A stretch of DNA of 64,000 bases, from assembly GCA_946406115.1 (NCBI GenBank), contig OX291555.1, positions 13,100,001-13,164,000 on the forward strand, written 5' to 3'. Below are positions 49,532-61,131 of this stretch, piece after piece. Position 1 is the first letter of the stretch; each line of letters opens with the position of its first letter. The notes beneath the pieces are model-generated. The model was given only the letters and a program-made list of their open reading frames with translations. It was not told the DNA's origin and searched no databases. A program made the position numbers and the translations under genes. The stretch comes from Apoda limacodes. Taxonomy: Eukaryota; Arthropoda; Insecta; Lepidoptera; Limacodidae.

Positions 49532-49719
49532 AATCAATCATTATATTGATTTTGATAGGCAGACAGACATTATATCCCTTTTTAAAAAATTAAACCCCGT
49601 TGAAATAATTTAACCGTGTCGATCAAAATATGAATTTGAACGTAATCTATCGAAAAAATCTAAAATAATAGCACATAGTCTAAATTTACTTTTATAATTA
49701 CAAGACTTAATAAAGTCAA

Positions 49720-49816
49720 ATACTTTGTGAGACGTAGCCAACCAAAATTAATGTTTATTGTGGTCTCAAACAACGATAGCAGTAACGACTAAGGAACCCT
49801 ACACTAAGCATGACCC
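49720..49816 (+). repeat. Short dispersed repeat, paired with 56430..56526
   Basis: The phrases caacgatagcagtaacgac, taaggaaccctacact, gagcatgacc (here agcatgaccca) and a terminal T-run recur at 56.4 kb (aacaatactagtaacgac, cgaaaccccacact, gcatgcgtggccc, ggtttttt). Its end resembles the tail of the hairpin repeat. Confidence 0.5.
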
Positions 49817-49938
49817 AGTTTTTTAAAAAACGTATGAGCATTGTTTTTATAAAGAAATACTAAAACTATTTTTTTAAAATTTTTAAAAGATGAAAAGAAA
49901 AAAAATAAAACTACAAAGAAAAATTTAATAAAACTCAC

Positions 49939-50765
49939 GGTATAGCAGCAGACACCGGTTTCACTCGTGCTGCAGCCTTTTCGGTGTCCGAAGATAGCAC
50001 CTTGAAAGCTTGTTCCCTCTCCGCCTTACTCTTAACACTGCCAAACCGTTCTACTATCTTCACTGTCCTCTCTTTTTTCGCGGAACCCGGAGCACTACGC
50101 ACTTCAAAACTATTCCTCAAACTTTTCACTTTTCCGGTTTTTGTAGGGTCACTTTTCAAAAAAACGGTTTTCGGACTGTCCGACACAACACTACTCGAAT
50201 GCCGCGACGACAAATCGAAATACCGATCCTGCGCATGGATCAATTGGGTTACTGTAAAAGCGGGAGTCTCTTCCTCGTCCGATGTTTTTACGTAGCTTTT
50301 GGTTGAAAAATCGATTTGCGGACCGAATAATCCATCGTCGTATTCTAAATTTAAATTTCTATTAAAAAACCGATCGTCTAATAAATCTTTTGAAGGCGAT
50401 GCGTCGTCTGAAGACGCGCGGGAGTCTATAGTGATGTGCAAAGGATCGTTCGCTGTGTTAAGACGCAAAGTGCGCTCTGTCGCGAAAGCGTACGGCGTGT
50501 TTGCTAATTCCTCCTCCACGCTGTTGTAGCGACTTCGGAACAGAGACCGCGATGTCTCCCCACCGATTTCTAGGTCGTATTTTCCTCCGAAAAGGTCGTA
50601 TTGTCCGAATCTGTTGTTTATTGTGTCGAACTTTGGATCGATGATATCGGTTCTTGGTTCGTTTTCCGGAGGGTTCCGGTTTTCTTGGAGCCGAGGGCTG
50701 GCCGAAGGGCTCATGTTGATGTGTAGGATGCCGCATTCGTCTGTGTATTTCAACTTAAGCGCCAT
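49939..50765 (-). CDS. First coding exon of a large disordered, Ser-rich protein (gene unrecognised)
   Basis: The frame opens at an ATG (50765..50763) in a good insect start context (acacacaATGG) and stays open for 275 codons plus 2 bases. It ends at a perfect GTGAGT splice donor whose GT is at 49938-49937; the apparent stop just beyond is intronic. The product (residues 1-276) has no signal peptide or membrane segment. It is polar, with an acidic first half (patches such as SDDASPSKD and SDEEE) and a more basic end rich in K, R and S. Ser/Thr next to acidic or Pro residues suggests many phosphorylation sites. Ending in phase 2, it fits exon 2 at 14850..14983, which supplies the third base of Pro276. 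A polypyrimidine tract plus CAG at about 50807 marks the exon's 5' border, so at least one non-coding exon should lie further right. I do not recognise the family; a cytoskeletal or scaffold role is inferred only from the composition of the joined protein. Confidence 0.85.
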
Positions 50766-50806
50766 TGTGTGTTAGCTTTTCATTTTTGTTTTATGTAGGG
50801 AAGTAA
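50766..50806 (-). promoter_or_regulatory. 5' UTR segment with a 3-codon upstream ORF
   Basis: A long T-tract followed by CAG (50809-50807) is a strong splice acceptor 41 bp upstream of the start codon, so the 5' UTR is split. The leader holds an upstream ATG (50783..50781) followed by two codons and TAA (50774..50772), 6 bases before the main ATG. Such a minimal uORF could tune initiation. The transcription start and promoter were not located. Confidence 0.6.
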
Positions 50807-50810
50807 CTGA

Positions 50811-52135
50811 AAAAAAAAAAAAAAGTTGAGATTAATAGTAGTATGTTTATGTTTAATAATTGAGTCTCAGAAGATTTATTTTATTTTTCAGTTTCTTTTT
50901 TCGTCGTAATAAATATCACAAAATATTTCAAAAAATGAAATAAAATTAACAATACCAATATAATAAAAAAAACCTGAAATCATTTCTTTTTAGTTGATTT
51001 CTATGATTTGGGTTAACGTCATATGGTTGAAAACGGAGGCAGTAGGCAAGCACCATAACTGATGGTAATTGGGAAGATGTGTTCTTGGGTTAGGAGACCG
51101 CGTTACGGAGAGACGGTGTGGTGTGCCCCTGCTACCTAATTTACATGAAATTTAATACCGTTATATTGTATTATATTATAATTATAGTTGTTACGATAGT
51201 AAAGCATTCATCAAAGATTAGTTACATTGAAGAAAATATATATCGCAATGAAAACGATTTTATGGTGTCAGTCTTATACTCATTGTTTAGACAACTGCAT
51301 ATTTTACGGATCAAGAGCAGCTTTAGTACACATTTATATTTTATATCTGAATATTCACGGTGTATTAATAATAATTTATTATTAATACACCGTAAATTAA
51401 TTTATTATTATACATGTGAATAAAAACAGATTTATATCGTTTATTTGTAAATTTTGGTAAGATTTCCGTATTCCCTGTTTTTGATATTTGAAAAATACAC
51501 CATGCGTGAAATGGAACTCTTCAAACGTCACTGTACCCATCCTATGTAAAAAAGCAAATAGGCTTCAAAATAGCTTCTCGTAATTTTCGCCTTACTAACC
51601 CTCGTGTATGAACACAAAGTTCTATTTTATGTAACTAAACCTTATAGTACGGGCAAAATCCTCGTGGTGCCTATAGCACTTTGGGTAGTCCGGTTGTTTC
51701 TGGCTACGCCCACGCCTATTTTAATTTAGCATTTGTCTTAAAGAAATAAACACTTGTCTATGCCTACAATACGAGTAACAATATTCTTTGCAACAGCAGG
51801 CATACAGTTAGACCACAAAGTGTTAGAATTTAAAATACTTAATACTGAAGTATGTATATTTTTTGCTAGACTAGAGTGATTTATTAGCGTCGCAAATTGT
51901 GCAATTTATTGAACGTTTATTCTTGTAAATAGAATACGTTATCTTGCTTTGATTGCTATCACCGTATTAGTTAATTGTTATAAGATGACGGCCATTTAAA
52001 TTGAATTGGTGTTACCCGAAGCTACATAATTTTTGTATTCCATAATCTTCGATATGCATAAAAATCGGACGAGTGCGGTTTGGACTCTGGCGCCGAGGGT
52101 TCCGCTTCTAAAGTTCTAGAAGTAAAAATAAGCTG
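50811..52135. other. Region upstream of exon 1; no gene recognised
   Basis: It should contain the rest of the 5' intron and possibly a non-coding first exon, but no donor can be chosen with confidence. A 52060..52103 hairpin-tail fragment (gacgagtgcggtttggact) is present. Confidence 0.45.
51357..51393. repeat. Perfect 18-bp inverted repeat with 1-base spacer
   Basis: ACGGTGTATTAATAATAA, a single T, then the exact complement ending CACCGT. The arms have no mismatch at all, which suggests recent origin or selection. Confidence 0.85.
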
Positions 52136-52560
52136 TTGGTGCATGATGCACGTCTACACAAAATAAGTAACTTTTTTATGGGGCAATGTATACACTTTTA
52201 CAACAAAGTTCCCAATAATATTCAAAAGATATCAATAAGTAAATTTAAATCTTTTATCAAACAAGTACTTTGTAAAAAAGCATACTACAATATTTTAGAC
52301 TTTGTAAATGATAAAAATCCTTGGGACTGAAGATGCTCAATTACAGGATGCATAGGTAAACCAAATTAAAATTGATTGTATTTTAAGTTTTTAAGTTTTT
52401 AGTTAAATATCGAGTATCTTGCCGGATTCTTCTCGGTAGAAATCAACAACATTGTGAACCCGTATTCAAAAAATAATATTTCATAACTTTGACGATTCGA
52501 AAGTGATTGTAAAATCCTAATTTGAATAAAACATTTTGACTTTGACAAAAAACTGTTGAA
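52130..52560 (+). mobile_element. Jockey-type LINE 3' end
   Basis: A short frame (52136..52330) reads FYNKVPNNIQKISISKFKS then KAYYNILDFVND, the C-terminal end of Jockey-like reverse-transcriptase proteins (F.NKLP, KF, KAYY...DFL.D). A 3' UTR with gccggattcttctcggtag follows, and a repetitive end tttgactttgac. It is strongly 5'-truncated. Confidence 0.65.
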
Positions 52561-52594
52561 TTCAAAAATTATGTTGTCTACAAAAGAAGTAGGG

Positions 52595-52665
52595 ACTAGG
52601 GCTTGCAATTCGAATATTTAATTTATTCGAATATTCGCTACAATTTCAAATTCAAACAATTGGTG
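52595..52665. repeat. hAT-like element end
   Basis: tagggcttgcaattcgaata followed by inverted tattcgaatattcg resembles the termini of the 62664..63465 element. The opposite end was not found. Confidence 0.35.
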
Positions 52666-53197
52666 TTAAATATGAAAATATTTGTATTAAATCCCACTCG
52701 CACACATCACGCGTTAAGAGGTTATAGTGTGAAAAAGAGACTTGAAAGTGTTCCTCAGCGATGTGTCTTCTAGCTATAGGTTTATTTTTCCACCGTACTC
52801 GTCAAAATTAATTTCTTTTCTCAGCAGGGGTCTAGGCGTACATTCTATCTCAATCCTGCAATCTCGTTTATAATCTCGATCGATGGGATCGAGTCATTAA
52901 TATTAATTTTATATTTATAAACCGAAATCATTGATCACTGGCGAAGTTGCAAAGCCTTGTCTCGCTTAAAAAGGAGCAGATCAAACCCATTGCGCCGATC
53001 AAAAAGGGCTATACAAAAATACAAATACAACGTCCGCCAGGCCAGCTAGAGTTACATAGAAGAAGTAGTTTACAAAATTAGAGCCGAGCCTATTAATGTA
53101 TAAGTTAAATTATATTTTTTTTATTAATTATTTATACTTATTCACAACATTATATGCAATGCTAATGTGTTTTGCAATGTTTATACTTATTCTTGTA

Positions 53198-53434
53198 CGA
53201 GGGGAGATCAAAAAGTAATGATAATCGGATATTTCTAGTATTCACAAAAATATAAAAAAAAGAGAGCTTGCTTAAACCTTCACTAGTAGGTACAGATTAA
53301 AGGTATTTAAACACACAGTCACATTTTGAATCTTCATTAATTTTATGTCAAGTAAGAGCCGTCATCAAAACTTCTGCATGAAAAATGTTCTAATGTTTTA
53401 TATCGATTTATTACTACTTTTTGATCACCCCTTG
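53198..53434. mobile_element. Mariner-type MITE (237 bp)
   Basis: TA dinucleotides (53196-53197 and 53435-53436) flank inverted ends: left CGAGGGGAGATCAAAAAGTA, right the complement of CAAGGGGTGATCAAAAAGTA. This is the classic Tc1/mariner pattern. There is no transposase frame. Confidence 0.85.
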
Positions 53435-53689
53435 TATATATGTACATATTCGATATAGAACACGACTGATTAATCGATTTAGTTAGGTCTACGTTTAAGG
53501 AAATTTAAATAAACGATGTTATACAAATATGCGAAGCTAACCCCTAAGAAAATAGACCATAATGTGCGCTAAGAACTATAAAGTGAACAAAATTTGTTGT
53601 TATGTAGAGACAGAACTCTTGGCCGACCTTCGAAAAGAAGAATACTCAATGCGTCTGGATTTTTTGCCTACGTCATTTCTGTTTACTAA

Positions 53690-54100
53690 AAAGGTAAAAA
53701 TATGTAGTAAGTCTGTAAGCAAAGCAGTACTTCACCTCGGAGGAAAGGTTGCTGCTCTATAAGTCGCAAATCCGGATCCACATAGAATACTGGTGCCATC
53801 TCTGGGCGTGTGCATCCAGATACCAGCTTGGCCCTTTTAACTCGATTCAACGCAGAGCTGAGAGAATTGTTGAAAAGAATTGAAAAGAGAAAAGCTGAGA
53901 AACGATTCCAAACTCACAAACTATATCAAATCCTTAAGACTGAGATGAGAGTTTGCCTTCCTCTGTGTTTTCGACCGCTTGTATAATGTGCTGGTCTGAG
54001 GAATTGTTCAAAATGTTGCTCACGAATACCTTTAACCATTTTACCTTTGCAAGCAGAGGGGATATTGAATCCGACCTAGGGTTTCCACGTAAATAGATTT
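53690..54100 (+). mobile_element. CR1/Zenon-like LINE fragment, third copy
   Basis: From gcaaagcagtacttcacctc through ttgctgctctataagtcgc, ccatctctgggc, ataccagcttggccctttt to gaggaattgttcaaaatg the order matches the 34-kb LINEs. It carries a duplicated gttgaaaag segment and several indels. No YADD region or tail. Confidence 0.7.
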
Positions 54101-55093
54101 CTTACCACGGTGCATTATTCTTTCACTTCGCAACAGAGGAATGGGGTTACCAGATTTTTGTCAAAGTAATAGTTGCAAGAACGGAAAAGTATGTAGAACA
54201 CTTTTATTCAAATCGAGAGTTAGGAATAGTTTCTCCTGCGGGTTAATGTCACAATTTTCGGCATAGGATAGCTATAGGAACGGAGAAGGACATAGGATAT
54301 TTTTTTTTATTTCTTACCCTTATCGTGTATCGTGTATCGGGTAACTCCACAGGGAGATATTTTAGTGCGTGTGAAACAACGGGGCAATATTTCTTCACGT
54401 CACATTGGTGTTACTGTGCGACTTTATTTTTGGCATAAGAGCCAAAATTAAAGTAGGTAGGCTTTCTTAGGAATCCCACGGTGATGATCAAATTCCGCAG
54501 GAAAAACTAGTATTGTATTAAAAAAATTTAAACGGGACAGTTTAATTTACTCTACACTATCATATTATAAAAACATATTGCTATAATCTAAATAAGAATA
54601 CGATAGTAACTCGTGCTAAGCCCTCCGAACAGTGAGTGCGCATGGCCGGACGTAGCCGATTTAGTTGTTCGTAGCAAATGCTACGTCGTAGGTCGGTGGC
54701 GTCGTAGCGGATGTTGCTACTACTACGCCGTAGAACATAATGGTTGCTTACACGTTCTTGAACTGTTTGTAATACTTACTTCCTGGACATGTCTTAACTC
54801 TTAACCTACTATTAATACTAAAAACTCATACTTATTATTGACAACGTAGATTGTTAAATAAATAAATAATTAGTTTAAAAAAAAGACTACTTTTATTTAA
54901 TATACAAGAACTATTAAAGACACCTGTCTGTATTATATATTGGAGTTAGTTTGTGTAAATACAATAAATGTACACTTTATTTGGTTTTCCGTAGTAAACA
55001 AAGAAGCCGTATAGTGCCACCACGTCCGTCCTCTCGTTTGTTAGAGCCATTTTATTTTGAAACTATAAGGTTTCCAAAGACTACTTTGATGAT
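54101..55093. other. No gene; GC-rich patch at 54615-54740
   Basis: 54615..54740 is a GC-rich patch with repeated gtag/ctac words (tagcaaatgctacgtcgtag, gttgctactactacg) and partial self-complementarity, perhaps a MITE end. A short plus frame over it has no motif. Confidence 0.4.
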
Positions 55094-55509
55094 AAAAAAA
55101 CCGGCCAAGTGCGAGTCTGGCTCGCGCACCGAGGGTGTATATTATTAAAAATATTTTTTTTTATGTGATGTTACGGTTTTTGCAATTTTTCCTTTATCTG
55201 TGCTATAATACGTAGCTTCGTAACAAATTTCAAGATTCTGAGTTCACGGGAAGTACCCTGTAGGTTTTGATTCCCTTGTGGTTTCAAAAATTTGCGGAAA
55301 TTTGCGGCACAAACGGCAATATCTTTTGATTGCGTTGGCATAGAAGTTTAATTTTTCGCAGCTCCAGTAGACCTGAGTATTTGATATAAATTTTAGCTTG
55401 ATACCGCTACGCTTTCTTGAGAAAAAGGTTCTTGACAGATAGACAGATGGACGGACAACAAAGTGAACCTATAAGGGTTCCGTTTTTTCCTTTCGAGGTA
55501 CGGAACCCT
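55094..55509 (-). repeat. Hairpin-tail repeat subtype B, near complete
   Basis: On the minus strand: gggttccgtacctcg, then cccttataggttcac, gtccgtccatctgtctatc, agttcacgggaag-complement and the terminal hairpin gcgcgag/ctcgcacttggccggtt. Same subtype as 25080..25523. Confidence 0.7.
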
Positions 55510-56587
55510 TAAAATGTACGGGATTAAATTTGTTTTTGTTATCATAACACTTGATAAAATAAAATTTAAAAGATCGACTGCTGAAGAGTTTCTTACGCCG
55601 TCTCTTCTCACCAAAACGCTATTTTGACTTCAAAAATTCGAAACGAAATAAAAAAATCAAAAATCCAAACTGCATAAAAAATGAACTATAAATAATAACT
55701 GAAAAGAGAAAAGTAAGTCCAATAATGACAAATTCTAATGCGGAACAAAGCGAATTTAACAGTTGAGACCCATTATCGGAAAGATTTGAGCTGATATAGA
55801 TTTGTGATGGGTTCCGACTGTTAAAGTAGATATATTCCACCTTCCCGACACTTTTTAGTCAGAATTGTACAACGGTAAATATTGCAATCTTTAAAATTTA
55901 TTAAAGGTATTAATATTGTAGATTAAATAGTTTCCTTTGCATCGCGCAGTCGGGTGAAAGTGATATAATATCCAATTTTTGATTATAAAGCATTTTAATT
56001 TGGGCTTGAAAACATAAAATATGGCACACGTACAAATATTTTACCCCCTAATAAAACATTAAGATATTAACGTTTTGAAAAACTAAATAATGTGTGTCTC
56101 CCATACATGTGAAGTATTTAAGTTCATTTTGAGGTTTATTAAACTGTTTTCCAAAATTTGTCCCGTTTTTGTAATATTCGGCCATTTTCAGTTTAGTTTA
56201 TGTCTGTTAAAATATAACCCTTAACACGTTATGACACGACTGTAATAACCTACTAAGCGCGGATTACTAAACTAGAAAAAGTTTTTTTAGGCAAACGCAC
56301 TATATAATATATATATATCATAAATAATAAATTTTGAAGAAGATATGTGATTCAAAATAGTGTCCCACTCAGTATAAGTTTGGCCCACATTTTTAAGCAC
56401 AATTTCTGAGATATTTCCCACCAGGGATAAGCTTCTTCCGATCTCGAACAACAATACTAGTAACGACTACGAAACCCCACACTGCCTGAGCATGCGTGGC
56501 CCGATATACTCTTAGCCGGTTTTTTGTTAACAAAACTATTTATTTGTTAAACAATCTGTATTCGTAAAGTAATTCTTATCCGCTTTT
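55510..56587. other. No gene; one short repeat
   Basis: 56430..56526 is the partner of the 49720..49816 repeat. The rest is unassigned AT-rich DNA. Confidence 0.45.
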
Positions 56588-56862
56588 CATAAAGTAAAAA
56601 AGAAAATAAGTATAAGTGGTAATTGTTTTCTCTATAAATCTATCAAAAGGTCAAAATAGGGCCTTATGGAATTAAAAAGTTAAACAAGTACTTTCACGGG
56701 TCTCGAGAGGTTCTTCCCCTTTCACCTACTTGTATACATTTTTCAATTCGAATCAATATTAAGTATTTGTATCAGTTGTCTGGTATCTACCCATAGTTCA
56801 AACTGTGCTTGGTTTGGGACTAAATGACGCCGTGTGGTATGTTCCGAAATATTTATTTAATA
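56588..56862 (+). repeat. 275-bp direct repeat, copy 1
   Basis: Nearly identical over its full 275 bp to 57954..58228, differing at only a handful of positions. There are no TG..CA ends, inverted repeats or coding frame, so it is not an obvious LTR. Confidence 0.85.
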
Positions 56863-57309
56863 GCTGTTCCCAGCGGTTCCCGCAATAATTTACTTCTCTG
56901 CTCTTAAAAGCTATAGCATGAAGTTAAACAGCACATAACCTTCATCAAAACTTGGGCTATCAAATTTTTTTAAATCAAATTCGTATTTGGTTCAAGAGAT
57001 TAGCACGTTAATAATTAGTATAGATATCAATAAATAATAAAACTGGCAGTTGCAACTAAACAAGTGTAAATGACCCTTAACTTAAAGTAAGCTAAGTACC
57101 AGTGGACAGGAAGCAGTGACATACCTTCTTAACGTTTTCGGGGCCGCGTGCCGCCTTCAACCTCTATATAACGAATTTTTATTTTGAGGTCAATTTCTTT
57201 CACCAAAATAGTTGACACTATTAAACCGTTATCTTGAAATATGTGATGTAAAAACGAAATCGGGTTTCAGTTACAACCTTTCTCAACAATAAAATAGTAT
57301 CTAACAAAT
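56863..57309. other. Spacer between direct repeats
   Basis: Opens with a Lep1-like phrase (agctgttcccagcggttcc, cgc). Otherwise AT-rich and unassigned. Confidence 0.4.
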
Positions 57310-57905
57310 TTGGGGGTCAATGACATCCCATGTAGCACAAATAGAATTAAATACAATATGTATTTATATTTAAAACGAAGCAACGTCTGGGTATATTTTT
57401 ATTTATTTTATGTGTGACAGCCAATTTAAATTAGTATCAATAGTTATTCCCAGAAAATTAGTTTCATTTACTAGTTTGACACCGTTTTGGTTAAGTTTGT
57501 AATTTGTTTCTTTTCTTTTGTAGTTTCCGAACTGCATTGTTTTTGTTTTTGATGGATTTTCTTTAAGATTTAAGCTTTGTAGCCAAGTCTCTACTTTAGT
57601 CTGTTTCTAAGTTTGTGTCGGATGTTAGTCTTGGGAAGAATATAGTTGCATTATCAGAAAACATCACGCACAGATTGTCTGAAAACTTAGGTAAATCATT
57701 GACATAGACAAGAAAAAGCAATGGCCCGAGAATACTTCCCTGTGGGACTCAAAGTTGAGACTGTCGGATCTTTTTCATTGGTTTTAGTATTCTTATTGTA
57801 TGAATCTATTACTGTAGCTTGTTGTCTATTTTCCAATTATGATTTTAATAAATCTAGAGCTATACCACGGATAGCAATATTTTCTAACACATCATACTGT
57901 GGGTG
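57310..57905 (-). mobile_element. Jockey-type LINE relic, minus strand
   Basis: The minus strand reads VPQGSILGPLLFLVYVNDL (RT motif B region, about 57750..57695), then MFSDNATIF where FADD is expected (both Asp positions partly lost), then NPSKTKTMQFGNYK and FLGITIDTNLNW. Frameshifts and stops separate the blocks. Confidence 0.75.
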
Positions 57906-57953
57906 ACAGCTGGCGTGCCCATCGCCACTGCTTCTGATAGCTGTACATCTGGA

Positions 57954-58228
57954 CATAAAGTAAAAAAGAAAATAAGTATAAGTGGTAATTGTTTTCTCCA
58001 TAAAACTATCAAAAGGTCAAAATAGGGCCTTATGGAATTAACAAGTTTAACAAGTACTTTCACGGGTCTCGAGAGGTTCTTCCCCTTTCACCTACTTGCA
58101 TACATTTTTCAATTCGAATCAATATTAAGTATTTGTATCAGTTGTCTGGTATCTACCCATAGTTCAAACTGTGCTTGGTTTGGGACTAAATGACGCCGTG
58201 TGGTATGTTCCGAAATATTTATTTAATA
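57954..58228 (+). repeat. 275-bp direct repeat, copy 2
   Basis: Second copy of 56588..56862, same orientation, starting 1366 bp later. The few substitutions imply a recent duplication or gene conversion, unlike the decayed LINE between the copies. Confidence 0.85.
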
Positions 58229-58654
58229 TCAAAACGTAGCTTTATATACGTCCCATAAGTGATAAGTACTAGTTTTATAGATTACTATAACAATTACTGC
58301 CTATGAAAGCAGTAAAATGAATTTCCATGGACAGAATAATACTCCGCATTGCCAATTCTTGTCAAACTATAAGAGTGTCAGAATTGGACAAAAACCGAGT
58401 TTAATAAATTAGGATTTGAAGAAAAGTAAGCTAAAACTTAAAACTAACTTCTGTGCATTCCGCACATTATTAGTCGGCCATTTCATTGTATTTAATTATC
58501 AGTTTACCTATTCATTTTCGGTTACACGAGGTAATGAAAAAGTATTTAAATTCAGTAATACAGGTTTTCTAACTGCTAAAGTAATTATGATTTGTACAAA
58601 AGGGACATCTAACGCCTCAAGTGTTGTAGTCAGCCTTAAAACAGCGTTTAATCA
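58229..58654. other. No recognisable feature
   Basis: A short plus frame at 58416..58661 has no motif or splice support. Confidence 0.4.
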
Positions 58655-58850
58655 GCTATAAATCTAATACCTTTGAACGAGCAATTCTTGTATATATGTA
58701 TATAATCTGAATCTCGGAAACGGCTCTAACGATTTTCATAAAATTGAGTATGCAGGGGGTTTTGAGGGCGATAAATCGATTTTGATAGGTTTCATTTTTA
58801 GAAAAACTCGTTTTATCCGTGTTTTTCAGGCAATGATAAACTGAAAAATA
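58655..58850. repeat. Dispersed repeat fragment
   Basis: gaacgagcaattcttgtata, ctgaatctcggaaacggc, tctaacgattttcat and ggcgataaatcgattttg appear in the order of a repeat common in moth and butterfly genomes. The assignment is from memory of such phrases and has no second copy here. Confidence 0.35.
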
Positions 58851-58867
58851 TGGCACTTCCTGACATC

Positions 58868-58905
58868 TAAGGGCGAGTAGTAATACTAAGGGCGAGTAGT
58901 AATAC
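58868..58905 (+). repeat. Tandem 19-20-bp duplication
   Basis: ctaagggcgagtagtaata occurs twice head to tail with no mismatch. Confidence 0.8.
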
Positions 58906-60699
58906 TATTTTTTTTACCTACACAGCAACACTAACGCTACTTGACAATAGATGGCGTTGTTAAAAAAACGAGCAAAGGTCGGTCCCCAAGTACTGAGTTA
59001 TTAAGCAGCTGTTTACCAGTTACTTTACAGCCCTAGGCAGTATAAATTGGGCCCAAATTCTCAAGGTCCACGGTCTGTGGAAATGTTCATACAGCAATGA
59101 TACAGCATTCTTTAGCAGCTTACAGAGAAGGGAAAAACTAAAACTAAAAAAAGACCGGCTGGGATTCTATAAAACAACGATTATTGCGTATATCGCAAAA
59201 ACTTATGAAACGTATTTTCTTTGTTAAAATTATTTATAAGGTTTTTAAATGTATTATCATAATCTTTTTTTTTAATTATTAAAAATTATAGTAGATAACA
59301 CAATTTATTTAACTTCGAAACAATAACTCACACAATATACATCTGGCGAAAAAATTTAAAAACCCTAATTGCATTTTTGAAGACCTGTTCAACGAATACA
59401 CAATCCCTTTTATACTAATAATTCTCTAGTTACTAATATTATTTATGTATTTTGAACACCATAGGGCTTACTCTTGAAAAGTATCCCAATTCAATCGCAT
59501 GTCCATCTTAAAGTATCTCGTCAGCGGAAGCCTTAAAATCAACCCTTTTACATACTTAAACTTATACTTATCACTTATTGCAATCACCGAAAGCAGGTGA
59601 TGAATAATTATAATATTATTTGATTTTCTGACATAAACATTTTTTTTATTTATAATTGCTTGTTCTGTTGGCAACTTTTTTTGGCTTGAACAACGAAACT
59701 GAAATTGAGCGTCAAGAGTTACCCCGCTGTTTTTGTGTGCATCCAAGAAGGAACTGCGGTGAGCGATTTAACTTTAAGACTTAAATACCTTCGTCTTGAA
59801 ATTCTTGGAGGTCAATTGTTATATTTTAAGTAAATGTTTAAACAAATACAGATATCACCTTTTGCTGTATGTTTGATTGTTACCACCAAGGTGGCAATCA
59901 AAATTATAGCCACTAAAACCAATAGAAACTTGTAACACCCTTTTAATATTTCACCCCCTTCTTGAATAACTCCATACTGTAGGAATGGAAATATGACAAA
60001 ATTATAACTTTGTGACAGCTGGATGGACAGATTAACATGACAAAATTAAACAAGATCTTATATGAACTGAGAAAACCTAAAAACCTTTCAACTATTGTCT
60101 TTTGATTAATTAATTAATTATACTGTAGCTCCGTACTCCGTATGTAGGTAAGACCTCGCAACAAATCACCTTACATAACTCTGTCAGCATGTACAAAAAA
60201 TCGACAGGCCCAAGGACGCTGGCCGACACGCTCTGACCTTGGGCTTTGCTCAAATAAATATTCCGCCCGCTATATCTTGACCTCATCTATGTCAAGGTAA
60301 ACTGTAAGATTTAATAACAATGTGGAAACTATTTCTTATACTGACTTTACCTCTGGGTGTGCAAAAGGCAATATGCACATTTTTTATATGTAATTAATTA
60401 TAATAAATCCAAGAGAAGAAGAAGAAGAAGTGTTCCGTTAAGATATTTATTTTCTAGCATTTTTTCTGTTGTGTGTTAATCTTAGAAGATAGACATACCG
60501 TTATTACAGTTTAATAAATCTTTTGTAAGGAATAATTCTACTAACTCTTAACTCTATTTGTTTGGAGAGCATGATTTGATATGATTTCTTCCAAAATCTT
60601 CAACAATTATCGTCACATTTCAGCCAATTTACACAAAACATCAATAAATTATACACTTAAACCTTTCTTATAAATCACTTCGTCCAGTAGTAAAAAATT
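58906..60699. other. No gene recognised
   Basis: AT-rich upstream DNA. An AAG microsatellite (gaagaagaagaag) lies at about 60416..60430. Confidence 0.45.
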
Positions 60700-61107
60700 G
60701 GGTTCCGTACCCAAAGGGTAAAAAACGGGATCCTATTACTAAGACTCCGCTGTCCGTCCGTCCGTCCGTCTGTCACCAGGCTGTATCTCATGAACCGTGA
60801 TAGTAAGACAGTTGAAATTTTCACAGAAGATGCATTTCTGTTGCTGCTATAGCAACAAATATTAAAATACAGAATAAAATAAATATTTAAGGGGGTTCTT
60901 TAAAACAAACGTGATTTTTTTTCTCGTTTTTGCTTGATATTGATAACGGCAGCAGGTAGACGCTTGAAATATTCACAGAATATTTAGTTATATATTCACT
61001 TTAAGAATAAATAATTAAATTAAAATAAAACAAATATTTAAGGGGGCTTCCATACAACAAACGTGATTTTTTACCGTTTTTAAAGATAATGGCACTTGGC
61101 CAATTTT
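60700..61107 (+). repeat. Hairpin-tail repeat subtype A, with internal duplication
   Basis: Begins gggttccgtacccaaaggg, has gtccgtccgtccgtccgtctg and the gtatctcatgaaccgtg core. It then contains two successive versions of the aaatatttaaggggg...aacgtgatttttt block, the same arrangement as 24814..25682, and ends cacttggccaattttg with the terminal hairpin lost. Confidence 0.7.
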
Positions 61108-61131
61108 GATTTTATTGCGTTCAGACACATT

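Larger units (their letters stand above)
14984..49938 (-). other. Intron 1 (about 35 kb), packed with transposable elements
   Basis: The intron is bounded by the GTGAGT donor (49938) and the tttcttcaacag acceptor (14984). It is phase 2 and needs no intervening exon. Most of its recognisable content is decayed LINEs, MITEs and Helitron-like repeats in both orientations, listed separately. Alternative promoters or small cassette exons cannot be excluded from sequence alone. Confidence 0.7.

Noticed and set aside
49984..50736. Frames overlapping exon 1 on both strands
   Set aside because: They are shadows of the exon; no motif or independent start context.
56588..58228. LTR retrotransposon with 275-bp LTRs
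   Set aside because: The repeats lack TG..CA ends, and the interior has no primer-binding site, gag or integrase, only a Jockey LINE relic in opposite orientation.
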